From Excoecaria cochinchinensis (Eukaryota > Streptophyta > Magnoliopsida > Malpighiales > Euphorbiaceae), in NCBI GenBank assembly GCA_947683425.1, contig CANTUQ010000055.1:2592001-2656000 (forward strand): a stretch of DNA of 64,000 nucleotides, read 5' to 3'. This document shows, in pieces, positions 33,736-45,616 of this stretch (position 1 is its first letter; each line of letters opens with the position of its first letter). The translations under genes and the position numbers were made by a program. The notes under the pieces are model-generated. The model did no database searches, was not told the DNA's origin, and saw nothing but the letters and a program-made list of their open reading frames with translations.

Positions 33736-34560
33736 CTTATTTTATTCTTTGAACGCGGATTCTAGATGTAATGTTTGGGAGGAGACCTAACTCGAATGCA
33801 GGAATGCACAAGTGGCTCCCCGCTTGAAGCTCAAGAAACACCATATACCTCTTCCTACGTACCAAACCTTATTAGATGATCATCTCCGCTAATTGGATAA
33901 GACTGAACTAAGAATGAAGAGGTCTTACTTTGGTTGCAACGTTAGGCTTAGGTAGATGGCTATCAAAGGAGGATCAGGTCGCTAGAGAAAAATGGCCGCA
34001 ATATTTACTCGACTAATGGGTGAACCGTTCTCAACTTATTTGCATACTATAAGGGTGCTCTTAAATTTGGATTTGACAATACTTTTAGCTCATCAAGCTC
34101 AGAATAATTATTAAGTTAAAGTGATTGCCATAGAAACTCATCAAGAGATTATTATCTTGAGCTCTACTTTTTCTTTCTTTTTTTTTTTTTCTTTTCTTTT
34201 TCATTTTTTTTTCACGAGCTCACGTCTTCCATGCATGACTAAACCCTCTTCCCAAAGTGTAAACTCATCCTTACCAAGGCAATTTTTAATAACCCAAAGA
34301 TTTGTTAAAACGTACATCCATTCCTTCTAGAGCGGCCATTCTTCTAAGGGGAGGCAAAAATCATTTTAAGCGAGGGGATAGTTTTAACATGTGTAACAAC
34401 AAAATTGGCACACATTTAGCATACCTCCATAAAGGCTCAACGGGCTAGCAAGCGATTGCAGAATAAGGGTAGGAAATAGTCATTTAGAGAGCTATGCAAA
34501 GAAGGGCTGCCTAAATCATTTTCTAGGTTCCGTCTTATCCAGGGATCGCTTCGACGGGTA
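33736..34560 (-). other. Unassigned internal part of G
   Basis: No recognised coding motif or repeat. It lies where RT to integrase would be expected between the pre-RT fragment and the 3' region, so it is probably unrelated filler or badly decayed sequence left after loss of pol. Confidence 0.35.
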
Positions 34561-34639
34561 ATCAGAAAGGTTCTAATGCACTTAGTGAGTTTTCATCCAA
34601 TCCCCTAATTGCATCTAGTTTTTCTTCTTCTTCTTTTAT

Positions 34640-34822
34640 TTTGGCTCTACGAATTTTCCTCTCTTCAGGAATTATACCAGATGCTATCAAGATTGTCTTT
34701 GGGCTTTCCAAAGTTCTGAGATGAAATGGCATCATTTGAATCATTATTAAATATGAATGTGTCGTGATCATGCGTAATGAAATCACAAGAAAATATCCCA
34801 CAGATAAGCAAAAACCATTCAT
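34640..34822 (-). pseudogene. Fragment of the protease-RT linker, element G
   Basis: Minus-strand reading contains PFHLRTLESPKTILIASGII and PEERKI, matching the F region just before RT (LGTTKNQKEILIASNITPEE at about 49610-49675). RT itself does not follow. This is a remnant of an internally deleted pol. Confidence 0.6.
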
Positions 34823-34879
34823 TTCATTTAATAAAAAATAGAATTAAAAGTGTCATTGTCAAATAGTTCAAAAATAAAA

Positions 34880-35627
34880 GAGAACATCTAAATAGCTATT
34901 TTCTTTTTGCTCCCACCGACACAGATGTTATGGCCAACGGTTCATTGTCTTCCTCGGGAATCATCTTCTTTTCTCACTCAGGCTCTTAATCTATCTCATT
35001 CTTTATCTTTTGCCTTTCTAGGTCAAAGATCTGTTTGGAATAAATCAAATCTTGAATAGCATGTCTCAAGGTCTTGCAATCGTCTGTGGTATGTCTGGTG
35101 TGCTGATGGAAGGTACAATACTGATCTGCCTTATGATTGAACTATCCCTAGCTTCTGGCGGGCTTAGCTGGTAGTGGCTATAATTTACCTTCCTTCATCA
35201 ACCTCTTGAGAACCCAAGATAAGGATCTATCCAAATTAAGAAAATGCCTTTGATTCATTTTCATGGCTGGTGCTTCCATCCTCTTAACATTGCCTTTACT
35301 GTTATTGTGGATACTTGGGCTTCCATTTTTCAGAGCATGCGACCTCACTGGATCTGCGCCCACTTTAGGCACAATATTACATTCTATAGTATGCTTTTTA
35401 TTTCTCCCTTACCCAACTATTAAATTAAGTGGCTCTTTGCCTCTGGCTTCGAAAGGGAATGGAAGCACCGCAGTCGTCATTGTACGAGTCTTCCAGGCAG
35501 TGGTCGGCTCAACTCGATTAGGAGTAATCGCCATAAGCTGGGCTTGAAGAATGAGTGCCATGGCATCCATTCTCTCCTTAATCATGGATAATAACTTCTT
35601 TTCAAGCCCTTCAAATCTCCCGGGCAA
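34880..35627 (-). pseudogene. Second gag fragment, same strand as G's main gag
   Basis: Minus strand. An N-terminal-like piece (FEGLEKKLLSMIKERMDAM), then NLDRSLSWVLKRLMKEGKL (compare F LGRSLSWVLRRLMKEGKM), then a Cys/His knuckle remnant reading YCTFHQHTRHTTDDC and ending AIQDLIYSKQI. The capsid domain is missing. Either G suffered a partial tandem duplication of gag or a second related element recombined into it. Confidence 0.65.
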
Positions 35628-36009
35628 TTAGGGCACGAGTCTCTAGTCGCAAAGAATTGGCCACTGTTAATGCTTTATTAGAACCCTCTTGTTTTCCTTC
35701 CTCCTCTTCCTCCCCACTCTCGCTAGTGGACCGATGATCTATCACCGCTACGGAAATCCCTCCTCCATTTGTCTCAGGGCAAGTGATAGCGATATAATCA
35801 TTACTGTATAAGTCCTGCAAGACATACAATTCAGGTAGACTTGACCCAATCATTAAGACAGGTGGTGGCACATCATTATCATTGGATTTCTTCTTGCTCT
35901 CTCTCCGTTTGGGATCAGTGAGCTGCTTACTATCGATCAGATCCTGAATCTGATGCCTCAGCCTTGCGCAAGTATCTGTTAAATGCCCGTATGTTAGTGA
36001 AAGGCACAA
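35611..36009 (-). pseudogene. Gag C-terminal tail and linker of G
   Basis: Continues gag after a frameshift near 36000: GHLTDTCARLRHQIQDLIDS, then NDVPPPVLMIGSSLPELYVL, which matches F's sequence between gag and protease (VPPPVFMIGSSMLEEFVL). It stops before any protease motif. Confidence 0.7.
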
Positions 36010-36010
36010 T

Positions 36011-37211
36011 ATTCATTCTCTTTATGCCCCGGCTATCCCTGGTTTCTTGCTGGCCTGGGTGGTAGGGGTTGTAGCTTCCCCTCCTTCTTCAATCTTTTTA
36101 ATACCCATGACAAAGGCTGACCCAAATTCAAAAAGTACCTCTGACTCACACCTGTTGCCGATACTTCAGCTGTCTTCCCACTTCCATTACCACTGCTGGA
36201 ACTTGCTGGCTTGGTTGCCCCCTGATTAGCATAACCTCTCTTGGCATAAGCTTCACTATTGGCCTTTCTCAAAAGGTACTCTCCCTCAGCGTCAATTGCG
36301 ATGTCTTTCAAAGATTCCCAGTCTCTCAATCCCTTCATCTTCAGTCCATCCCTCAGATACGGGCTCGCATTTTTGATGAACAGCCGAATCTGGTCTTGAG
36401 TATCTGGTTTGTGCTTCATCTCCATAACTCGGTTTCTCCAACGAGTGAGGTACTCATGAAAAGACTCCCCCGGCTTTTGCTGCAATAGCTCCAAATCCTT
36501 CAGAGTTACCTCCATTCTCGTACTACAATCGTATTGTCTGAGGAACTCCTCTATCAATAAATCCCAATCCTCCTTCGTCCTTCGATCTAGCCCATGGTAC
36601 CAATCCACCGCCGGGCCGGTTAAGCTTAGACAAAAATACTCAATCTTTTGTCTCTTAGTTAAAGTAGTACCCTTCATCACCAACGAGTACTGCTTTATGT
36701 GTGCGGTGGGATTAGAAGTGCCATTGAATTTAGAAATATCAGGCATTTTGAAGTTCTGAGGTATTAGATCATCACTATCCAGTTCTCGATCCTCGGGATT
36801 CATCCCTCTTCCTACCTTCAACATCTTTGTTATAGCTTCAAACTTTTCCTCCATTTCTCACCACATTGCATCCTCCAGCTTTGGCGATTTTCCCTTTACT
36901 ACCATATTTTCCTCTTGCTCCTCCCATAGGTCAACCACAGATTTAGGGCCTTCCCTCTGCTCAATAGGCGCTGGCGCTCTTGGCTCAATCGCAGGTGGAT
37001 CGACCGCAGCCAGGGGATCCTCTCTAGCAACCCCTTGCTCATCTTGCTCTCTAACTTGAGCAGCAGCCTGTTGCCCGGCAAGTGGGGCTAAGGTAGTGGC
37101 AAGGTTGCCCATTATTACCGTCATTCTGGCCTTAAATTCTTCCATTCTCTTACCAACTTCTTAAGCAATCATTGCCCTGGTTGCATCAGAACCACTTGCT
37201 GGATTAGACAT
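36011..37211 (-). pseudogene. gag: Gag of Tat/Ogre element G
   Basis: Capsid and nucleocapsid precursor on the minus strand, starting at ATG 37211-37209 (MSNPASGSDATRAMIA, matching the start of F's Gag). In-frame stops lie near residue 17 (TAA) and at 36856-36858 (TGA). The Retrotrans_gag domain is well preserved (KQYSLVMKGTTL, FCLSLTGPAVDWYHGLD, LLIEEFLRQYD, ESFHEYLTRWRNRV, FIKNASPYLRDGL). At the 3' end further stops and a one-base frameshift separate the Cys/His knuckle. Confidence 0.85.
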
Positions 37212-38123
37212 ACTTGCTTCAGCTGATGATTAAGAAGACAAGATCTGATTACCCTCTGAAAAGGAATCCAAACTCTAATCTGAAACTAACTCTGATAATC
37301 CCAAAAGTGAAATCTTACTTAATCAACCGTCGGGACCTCTATACCACCTAGATGAATCTATGATGGCTATAAAATATACCTTTGTTAGGATGATGCATGA
37401 TTTGAAGTGCAATGCATGGTTGTGCTGGTGCAGCAGAGACAAACACATGCAAGTAGATAGATCCTTCCAACCTTATTTCTCCCACACACAGGGTCATGCG
37501 GTCTCTTTCCTAGGTGGGCTTTAACCAAGGGTTAACAAGGAACCCATTGGACACGCATGGTGCACGGTAAAAAGCCGGCAGCATGACAACTCTTAACTAA
37601 TGTACATACGTATGGATGTTTGGCCATTATGTATTTAAATAATTCAACTAAATTAAGATGGGCCCATCGGGGCATGAAAGCCTTTAATAAAGGCCATTTA
37701 ATTTGATTGATTTTGTTCAATATATGATGGCTCAAACAGCAAGCACGATATTATGGTACATTTTACCTAAGGATAGTATCTATTGCCATTACATGTGCTT
37801 TGGTCAAAAGGTGGTGTTACTTTAGGGCTACCCAAAGCATGGTCCCTGCCAACGGGTCTAGCTCATCATGAGCATAGCGACCAATCGGGTCTCCATTTGA
37901 TGGTACGAGGCTTGGGCTGGTGATTATCCTAAACACTTCCCTATAATGAGTGAAAGTAGGGTCATGTTTTATGAACGTATCGGAGTAGATAGGGGACCAA
38001 CTAACATATTCTAAGGCTCTAATGTATGTGATACAATTTTGATTTAAAATGGAATTTTTGATTCTTAATAACTCAATTATAATTATAACTTAATTCACTT
38101 TCGAAGTTAAGTTTCGATCAAAA
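37212..38123 (-). other. 5' untranslated leader of G
   Basis: Between primer site and gag. It parallels the leader of F (45617-46529), with shared blocks such as GGGCTACCC near the middle and the CATGATGAGC/CTAGACCC region. No gene; likely to include packaging signals. Confidence 0.65.
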
Positions 38124-38141
38124 TCCCCAGCAGAGTCGCCA
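38124..38141 (-). other. Primer binding site of G, Tat/Ogre type
   Basis: Minus strand reads TGGCGACTCTGCTGGGGA, next to the LTR end. This site, usually assigned to an arginine tRNA, is characteristic of Ogre/Tat elements and fixes G's orientation. Confidence 0.85.
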
Positions 38142-38142
38142 C

Positions 38143-40917
38143 TGTGACGCGCGCCGGAACTAGCGAGGCCCTCATTGAATCCACTTTTAGGATTCGAGGG
38201 ATTGGTTCGCGTCTTTTATGATCTTGGGCATCATGAGTCATTTTGGATGCCTCCTTTCTAATAGAACATTGGAAAGGATCATCTAGACCCACAACGCCTT
38301 TAGGCACCTTTTGAGGTATTTTGGAGTTGCCATCCAGTTTAGGAGAAACTGGGAAAGGTCTCTAACGTCTATTGGTCTAAACCAGAGAAGGTGTTCGGAA
38401 CTTCACTCTTATTAATGACTTAAGTTTTATAAATGAGTTGTTAAGAAATCCAAATTCCATCTCTCATCTCACGCGGTAATGCAATAAATTAAAGTGCATT
38501 CATTCACATTAAAAAGCGATAAATAAAGCGGTAAATAAACAAATTACAAAATAGAAATTGGGACAGAACAATCCCCAAAAATAAATAATAAATAAAAGGA
38601 AAATGGGACAGAACAATCCCCCAAATAAATAAGAAAATATAAACAAACAAATAAATAATCGCATAAAAGAAATTAAAATGCAACATACATAAATCGGGTC
38701 ATGAATTTTAGGAACATTGGTTCCCTTTTTTATTTATTAGAAAATTGGAGAACTATTTTTAGGGTATTGATTGAGAAAACTAGGTTGATTGATCCCATTT
38801 TATGAAAATTAGTTCTCTATTTGATAGTGAGATTTTATTGGTTAAAATAGGACATTGGTCCATTTTATTAAGAAAATTCGAAGTTATTAATTATTATAAA
38901 AAAAACATGGTTTTCTATAATGCGGATGAATCAAAAATACATTTTTACGTACAACATAAAAATAATACACTAAATAAAGTACAGTAATTAAGAAATGCAA
39001 ACCACATTACAAGAACCTTTAATTCCCGCTCCTCTGGCCCGCTCGGGAATATCACTCAAGGTAAAAAATTTGGGGCCATAAAAAGAATAATGGAATAAAA
39101 TTGTTAGTCAATCAAGTAATATGAACAAACAATTAATTAAATAAATTAAGCCATTTAAATAATCAAATACACAATCAACCAGAAAATGTGGCAATCAATT
39201 AAGCTAATTAAATATAAACAATCAATTAAATACAAATGATTAATTAAATTAATTAAGTGTAAACAGTCGATTAAATAAATTTAATATAAATAATCTATTA
39301 AATTTATTAAATATAAATAATAAAAATAAAAATTAATTAAGCAATTAATTAAAAAAATAAATAATATAAACAACCAATAAATAAATTAAACAAATTAAAC
39401 AATCAGTTAAACATTCCATTAAAGAAATTAAAGAAATTGATCCATTAATTAAATATGAATAATCAAATAATAATAATAATAATAATATAAAATAATAAAC
39501 GTAAAATAATAGAATAGGATTTGTAATAAATAAAAGGAAGGTTTAAAAGAACAAAAGATGGCCAAAGTGAGAGGAAAGGAAAACGCAGTGAAAAAAAGTA
39601 AAAGAAATAAGTAAGAGGGGATGAGGCATTCACGACTAGTGAATGCCATTCACAAATCGTGAAGGACATTCACGACTCATGATTGTCATTCACGAGTCAT
39701 GAAAGGCATTCATGGCTCGTGCAATTCGAACGGGAAGTTGAGGTTTTTTTTCGTGTCCGATCGATTCAACGGCTCAATCCGGTCGGGGAAAATGAAATCC
39801 GATCGGGAAAACACAATACAAGCAAGAATAATAATAAAATCCAATTGGCAACCAAAAGCAAGCAAAACAAAATCACTGACATTAAAGATATGGAAAAACA
39901 GAGGTGAACAGAGGAAGAAGAACAGGCTATCAGATATGACAAAATAAGATCGAAACATGCAAAATACTACACTAACATGCTAATATATTCATGATAACCA
40001 CAAACACACAATCAATGGGTTAATAAGATCAAGTAATAATATATACAATATATATATAATATATACAACAAACAGAGCTTACCAGCTCAGCAAAACAAAG
40101 AAAAGAAACAAAAAGAAAGAAAAGAAGAGAAAGAAAATAAACAGGAGAGGCGGTTATTTAGTGTTTACCCTCAGATTTTCGACCTTTGATCGGCAAATGA
40201 AGTTTCTGATTTCCTCTTTCCTTTTCTTGGGATGGAAGTTAAAACAGAGACTTGGAAAAACTCTTGATGAAAGTTACATTAAAAGAAAACAAAAGGTGAT
40301 TGAATCTCCAACTCAAGAATTAGTTTCCTAAGCTTAAGAGATAATCTGAGAATGCTTATTGAGAAACAAGAATTATTTTCTTGCTCTCAAAGTTTTTCTT
40401 TCTTTCTGTATTTCCCCTCTCTCTTTCCCATTCCTCTCCAATGCTCTCTCTAATCATTCTCCCCCCTTCTTGTGCTTTCTCTTCTCTTTAAATGCATTTG
40501 ATAGGATTAGTCACTTTTTTCCTACCAAATCCCACATAAAACCATATTTTCAAACCAAATCTCCATGAAAAACGGAAGGGGAGATCAGGAGCGCGTGAGG
40601 AAGGTGAGAGACAATCTCTCCCGTAAGCTGGGCCTCACGTGGTGAGGCAGTATCTCACCAACGTGAGATGGGCCTCACAAATGTGAGGCTCCATCTCACA
40701 TGGTTGAGAGGAGCCTCACCCTACAGGCTCCCAAAACTGGTCTTCTTCTTCTTTTTTTTTTTTTTTTTTTATTAACATGCATGAATTAAATAAAGCAAAA
40801 TGAAAAATATTTTTTCGAGGAAACCATTACTTCCATTTGTCTATTCGCCCGTGAACGGGCATCATTTTCATCATTAGGTAACTTCGGTCTGAACTGCCTC
40901 AGGACCCGGTGTCTACA
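38143..40917 (-). mobile_element. 5' LTR of element G
   Basis: 2775 bp, pairing with 20477-23247. Fold-back clusters lie at about 39628-39722 (ATTCACGACTAGTGAAT type) and 40590-40730 (GCCTCACGTGGTGAGGC type). AT-rich noncoding body; no gene. Confidence 0.92.
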
Positions 40918-40922
40918 AAGTT
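40918..40922. other. Target-site duplication AAGTT of element G, right copy
   Basis: Matches 20472-20476 and directly follows GGTGTCTACA. Confidence 0.9.
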
Positions 40923-41369
40923 ATTCGTATTATTGCTATAGTTTCCTTAAGGCTACTTAAATGCTTAGAACCTAGATTTACAAACTAGCCATCATAAAAT
41001 TTTAGCTTAACTAGAAAATTGACTAAATATTCTATAAATTTTATAAATAGTAAAAAGAGGTAAAAAGTTAAGCTAAAATATAAGCTACAAGAAACTTAAA
41101 CACTCTACCAATTGAACATAAAAAAAGTTCAATATTGACATCAAGATTAACCTCCAAATAATCAAGATAAACATGTGAAAAGCTACTTATAAATATGTGG
41201 AGAAAATAAAAACTACAAACACACAACATACATATATATTTAATTCAAAACAAACAAGAACCTAATACTAGCAATCATGCATCCTCAACACATAAACATA
41301 AACACCTAATTCTAACAATCATGCATATCCACAAACACATAAAATGCACAAACAGATACACATGAACAT
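40923..41369 (-). mobile_element. Internal noncoding part of H, right of G
   Basis: Continuation of 19841-20471 across the G insertion, supported by G's target duplication. It includes a diverged direct repeat around AATCATGCATCCTCAACACA (about 41272) and AATCATGCATATCCACAAAC (about 41317). No gene. Confidence 0.5.
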
Positions 41370-41569
41370 ATACCTTTAAACACCGTGCCCTGAGGCAGTC
41401 CAGGTTAGAGTTACCCGATGAAGAGATCAACGTCTGTTTCCGGATAAATGGATGGAATTCGGAGGTTTTTGTCTTTCGGTTTCACAAGGATTAAAGTCTT
41501 TCTCTCTACAGCGTGAGGTTTTGAAAGAGTTTGGGAAATTTAGCTTGAAAATTGAGATTTTGCTCCTCA

Positions 41570-41845
41570 GACGGGAAGCCCGTCGGAGTTAGGACGCCCG
41601 TCTCTATTTGGTGTTCCCTGTCTCTAGCATTGAGAGATAGGCCGTTGCTTGGATAGATGGGCTGTCTCTTGTGTTATAGAGATGGCCGTCTGTATTATGA
41701 GTGACGGACAGGTGTCCGCATAGAGACGACCATCCCTAAGTCCCATACCCAGGCCCGTCTATAGTCCAGATTACCACGCGTACGCTTATTACCAACGCCC
41801 GTAGGTAGTTCTTGGGACGGCCATCGGTAGTGGATCAGATCAGAT
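41570..41845 (+). repeat. GACGGGC/GCCCGTC fold-back cluster in F's LTR
   Basis: Many short inverted words in about 275 bp: GACGGGAAGCCCGTC (41572-41586), GACGCCCGTCTC, GATGGCCGTC, GAGACGACC, GACGGCC. They can pair with each other and with a second group at 44325-44440. The same class occurs at 10640-10760 (I) and 16848-16950. Confidence 0.72.
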
Positions 41846-42521
41846 AACGCCGGATTTGGTGAATTTTATCTCATAAGTTTAAAAACTCTTCAAATTTGAA
41901 TGGGATTAGGATAGTTAATTGGATTAAAACTGAATTTCAATTTCCTTTTCAAATTCAAATTCTTTAAATTGATATTTATCCCAATTATCTTCTAAACTCT
42001 ATAAATAGTGGATTAAGTTTCACTATTTGAGGTTGGCAAATTTTTAAAAGGGAAAAATCTTTTTGTGAGCAAATTTACTAAAATCCAAATTTGATAAGTT
42101 TTTCTAAAAAATCTCTACTTTCAGTTATTCCTTTTATTTCATAAAAATTCTTTCAACTTTTCTACTTCTTTTAATTTTTTTCGCGAATTGAGCTAATTTG
42201 AGGTAGCGAAATTCATTCGTTTCCATCAATCTGGCTAATTCCAATATTTAAATCGCTATTAAATTCTCAAGAAATAAAAATATACATTTTCTTTTCTTGA
42301 TCCATTCTATTCGATCCTTGTGAAGCGTGCGGGACCGAAATCATTCGATATTCACCCAAAAGGTAAAATCTGAGGGTAAACATTCTGGATTAATATTTGT
42401 GTAATTTAATTGATTTATATTAATTGTTCCCATTTTTAATAATTTTTTTTTTATTTAACAAAGAATTTCAAGTCATAATTTTGAAGTTTTCCCGTTTTGC
42501 TGAGATCAGGGGTGACCGACG

Positions 42522-42526
42522 GGCAG
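42522..42526. other. Target-site duplication GGCAG of solo LTR K, left copy
   Basis: GGCAG directly before K's TGATAAC; identical to 44316-44320. Confidence 0.85.
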
Positions 42527-44315
42527 TGATAACTTCAATTTAGTATTTAGATTTGACAGTATTATTGTATGATTTATGGGAGTTTAGTGGTGTTTTTTGT
42601 CATGTCATGCTTGCTTTAGATTAATTTTGTCAATCTTAGTGAAATTAGAATTTTTATGCATTTTAGTTAGTATTTTGATTGGGTTTGAATTTTGTTTGCA
42701 GCAATTTTTTAGGTACCTCATGGTGGCAACCTATCTGGTTGTCACCCTGACATCCAAAGGATTCAAAAACAGAATGCAGGCATACTATGGGTCACGGTGT
42801 AAACCAATGTTATTGCCACAGTGACATGTTTATTCATTGGGCGGAATGCAGGCAAGAAGTACCTCACGGTGGCAACCTATCTGGTTGTCACCGTGACATA
42901 ATACTCACCAAGGCAGAATCATTTGAGGAGGTACCTCACGGTGGTAAGGGAATCTGGTTGCCACCGTGACATAGGGAATTCCTGGACATAAGCAAAATTT
43001 GAGCATCTCACGGTGGCAACAAATCTGGTTGCCACCGTGACCACTATCCTGCTTGCAAGGCACATTCACTTCCTCGACACCCTCACGGTGACAACCATTT
43101 TGGTTGCCACCGTGACCCCTCAGGATATTTAAAGACAAGTTTTCTGTGATTGAGTGGCGGCTAATTTTTGAACCTATTTTCATATTAGGGTTTTAGAGAT
43201 AGAATTTTGAGGAGTTTTCGATTGTTCTTAATTGAAGTTTTTAATTTTATCTGGAGAATTAATTTGCAAATCAAGAGTTTTACATTTGAAACACATAGTT
43301 TAATTTTAATACACATTTTTTACATTCAGAGATTTCTAGAATTTTTCTCCATTGAAGATTTGAAGAAGGAGATCGAAGAACGTGGGATTGAACTAGGATT
43401 TACTCCTTAATGAATTTTTGAGTTTATTCTTTCCTCTTTCCTTTTGATTTTGTGATGGATTGTGAGTAGTCTTTTAGTTGTTTGGGGGATCTTTGAATCT
43501 GCTACCCATGATGTGAATTCTAAATAACTTTTGAATTTAAATATATGATTGAATGGTTTATTTCACTGGTTGTGATTGTCAATTCATGGGATTTATTTTC
43601 TCAAGTTAATTTCCAGTTTTGATGAATGATTTATTTCATGTATCTTTGTTGGTTATTGAGTTGTATGGATTGGATGCCATTATTATTTACATTCAGTTTT
43701 TATCATTCTTGCTGTATCTTTTGGACGACTCCGATTGGGAATCTAGAAGTACAGAATTTTATGATTTAAGACTAGAATGGTGAGTGAGATAATTAAGTTC
43801 TGGGTTATTTGACTCCGTATTGGGAAAATAAACCAAACTTAGGATTTTAAACCCGTGCATAGGCTAGTTATGTGGCTGACTCCGGTTTGAGATGTCATAT
43901 AATTAGAGTGGCTGACTCCAGATTGGGAAGCCTGGGTTAAGAGGGTTATCCCGATTTCTTTCATAATTGGTTCTTGGATTAATTTTATTCACATTTGGGT
44001 ATGGGGTGGATGAGTGAACCCGAGCAACGTTCGTCTAATTTGAATTCTTATCTTGTTAATTTTTTCCATCATTTTATTTCTTTCAATTATTCACGTCAAT
44101 TTAATTTCATTATTTCTGCTTGCGTATATTAGTTATTTAAATTCTTTATTTTTAATAAATAGATAACTCAATCAATTCAAACAATTGGGAATTCTTTAGC
44201 ATGCACTTGATTTTCATTGCTTGCACACACAGTCCCTTCGGTACGATAATTCGGGGTCCTAAATTTACCCCATTGTATTACTTGCCGATTCAGTACACTT
44301 ACTGTGATCGCGTCA
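42527..44315 (+). mobile_element. K: solo LTR, 1789 bp, inside F's LTR
   Basis: TGATAACTTC...GATCGCGTCA flanked by GGCAG on both sides. Removing K plus one GGCAG restores continuity with I's LTR (the GACC...GAGTGGTA stretch). A CAGTCCCTTCGGTACGATAA word before the end is typical of plant gypsy LTR 3' regions. No primer site, polypurine tract or internal domain, so it is a solo LTR left by LTR-LTR recombination. The lineage is not established but it is clearly unlike Tekay LTR A. It holds six 33-nt hairpins. Confidence 0.85.
42718..43115 (+). repeat. Array of six 33-nt fold-back units (solo LTR K)
   Basis: Units at 42718-42750, 42792-42824, 42864-42896, 42936-42969, 43008-43040 and 43083-43115, a period of 72-75 bp. 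Arms are TCACGGTGGCAAC and GTTGCCACCGTGA around a 7-nt loop; unit five is a perfect 13-bp stem, and several others contain G-U-compatible changes. Length, arm motif and period match element A's array. Confidence 0.92.
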
Positions 44316-44320
44316 GGCAG
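44316..44320. other. Target-site duplication GGCAG of solo LTR K, right copy
   Basis: Directly after K's terminal GTCA; matches 42522-42526. Confidence 0.85.
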
Positions 44321-45598
44321 AGTGGTAGCCGACGCCCTTTCCTAGTTTGAGAGACGGGACGTATGTGACGCACCACTCCATCCGCGGGTCACACTAGAGA
44401 CGCCCATCGGTATTATACAGAAGGCCGTCCCTAGGCAAATTCCCATGTTTTTAACTTATTTCTTTTACCCTTTTTATTTCTTTTATCTTTTAACTCATTT
44501 CCTTTAAAATTTCTTGTTATTTTACTTTTCTTTATTTTATTTTTATTTTATTTTTTATTTTTACACTGACATGTTTATTTTTGTGAGTTATTATCTGACC
44601 ATTTTGGATGAGTTGGAGTTGTTAATGATGTTGGTTGCGCCAACCTGAGGATTTCCATCCCGGTTCTTTCTCTACCCTTATTTTTTTTATTCATTTTATT
44701 ATGAAAATTGTTTTAATTTCATTAAATTAAAAAATGGCCAAATATTTTATAGTAATTAATTTGGGATTTTCCGAAAATCGTGGACCAAAGTCCTTTTTGT
44801 CCAATAAAATTGACCCTTCTCAAAAATCGATTCGTAATAAATATGCATGGCAGGACCAATGTCCTCATTTCAATGAATATCCTGATTTTTGTATGATTTA
44901 CATATCGTTTTATAATGGAGGTTGTATTCCGCCCCTAGTTTTGTTGTAATTTATTTTCGTGTATTTTATCTTGTGTCAATTTACTTCTTTATCTATGTGA
45001 CTGGATTGCGCTTTAATTAATTGTATTGTATGGAAATTTGATGAAACAATGAATTCAAAACTTAATTATAATATTAATCAAGGTACAAATAAATTAGAAG
45101 TCCCGAACCCGCTCTGGTCTTGGGCTCAATGAGGTTAGAGGTCCATCTCATTGTTTCATTGGGATGAAACCTCCAAAATATCTCTTGTTTCCCACCAAAA
45201 GGCCTAATCAACATAATCCTAGGCTCCAGGGGGTTAGAGGAATCATCCTAATGTTCTATTGGGCTGAGACCTTCAAGATCCCTCTGGTTTGCCCAAAATG
45301 GATATTTACGCGCTGTGTAATCCTAGGTTCCACGAGGTTAGAGGGTCATCCTAATGTCCTATTAGGCTGGCACCTCCAAGATCATCTTGGCTTACCCAAA
45401 ATGGATAGGTATGTGCCGTCTTAGGCTCGCTGAGGCTAGAAGACCCTTCCTAATGTTCTATTGGGTGGCGACTCCAAGAAACCTCCATATTGCCAAATAT
45501 AGATGCACTTGTAATTTGTTACAAGTTTTAATGAACCTCATCCCGATTGCCCTAAAAGCAGGCTTTTGGGGCGCCCCGGGGTTCGGAGCGCGTCACAG

Positions 45599-45616
45599 TG
45601 GTGATCCACTGGGGAA
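45599..45616 (+). other. Primer binding site of F (Tat/Ogre type, decayed)
   Basis: TGGTGATCCACTGGGGAA, one base after the LTR end. Its two T's at C positions of the usual TGGCGACTCC-type site look like C-to-T changes. Confidence 0.75.

Larger units (their letters stand above)
20477..40917 (-). mobile_element. Element G: pol-less Tat/Ogre element, interrupted by element B
   Basis: Bounded by AAGTT duplications and by two LTRs of about 2.77 kb. On the minus strand: 5' LTR (38143-40917), primer site, gag, a short protease-side linker, a second gag fragment, a piece from just before RT, a long 3' noncoding region with a 57-bp tandem array, then the 3' LTR (20477-23247). RT, RNase H and integrase are absent. 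B sits in the 3' noncoding region. Without B the element is about 11.8 kb. Confidence 0.9.
41375..45597 (+). mobile_element. 5' LTR of Tat/Ogre half-element F, containing solo LTR K
   Basis: The start TTTAAACACCGTGCCCTGAG parallels G's LTR start (TGTAGACACCGGGTCCTGAG). The end GGAGCGCGTCACA at 45597 is followed at once by the primer site. K occupies 42527-44315; removing K and one duplication leaves about 2.4 kb. GACGGGC/GCCCGTC palindromic clusters lie at 41570-41845 and, after K, at 44325-44440. The flank at 41370-41374 is ATACC. Confidence 0.8.
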
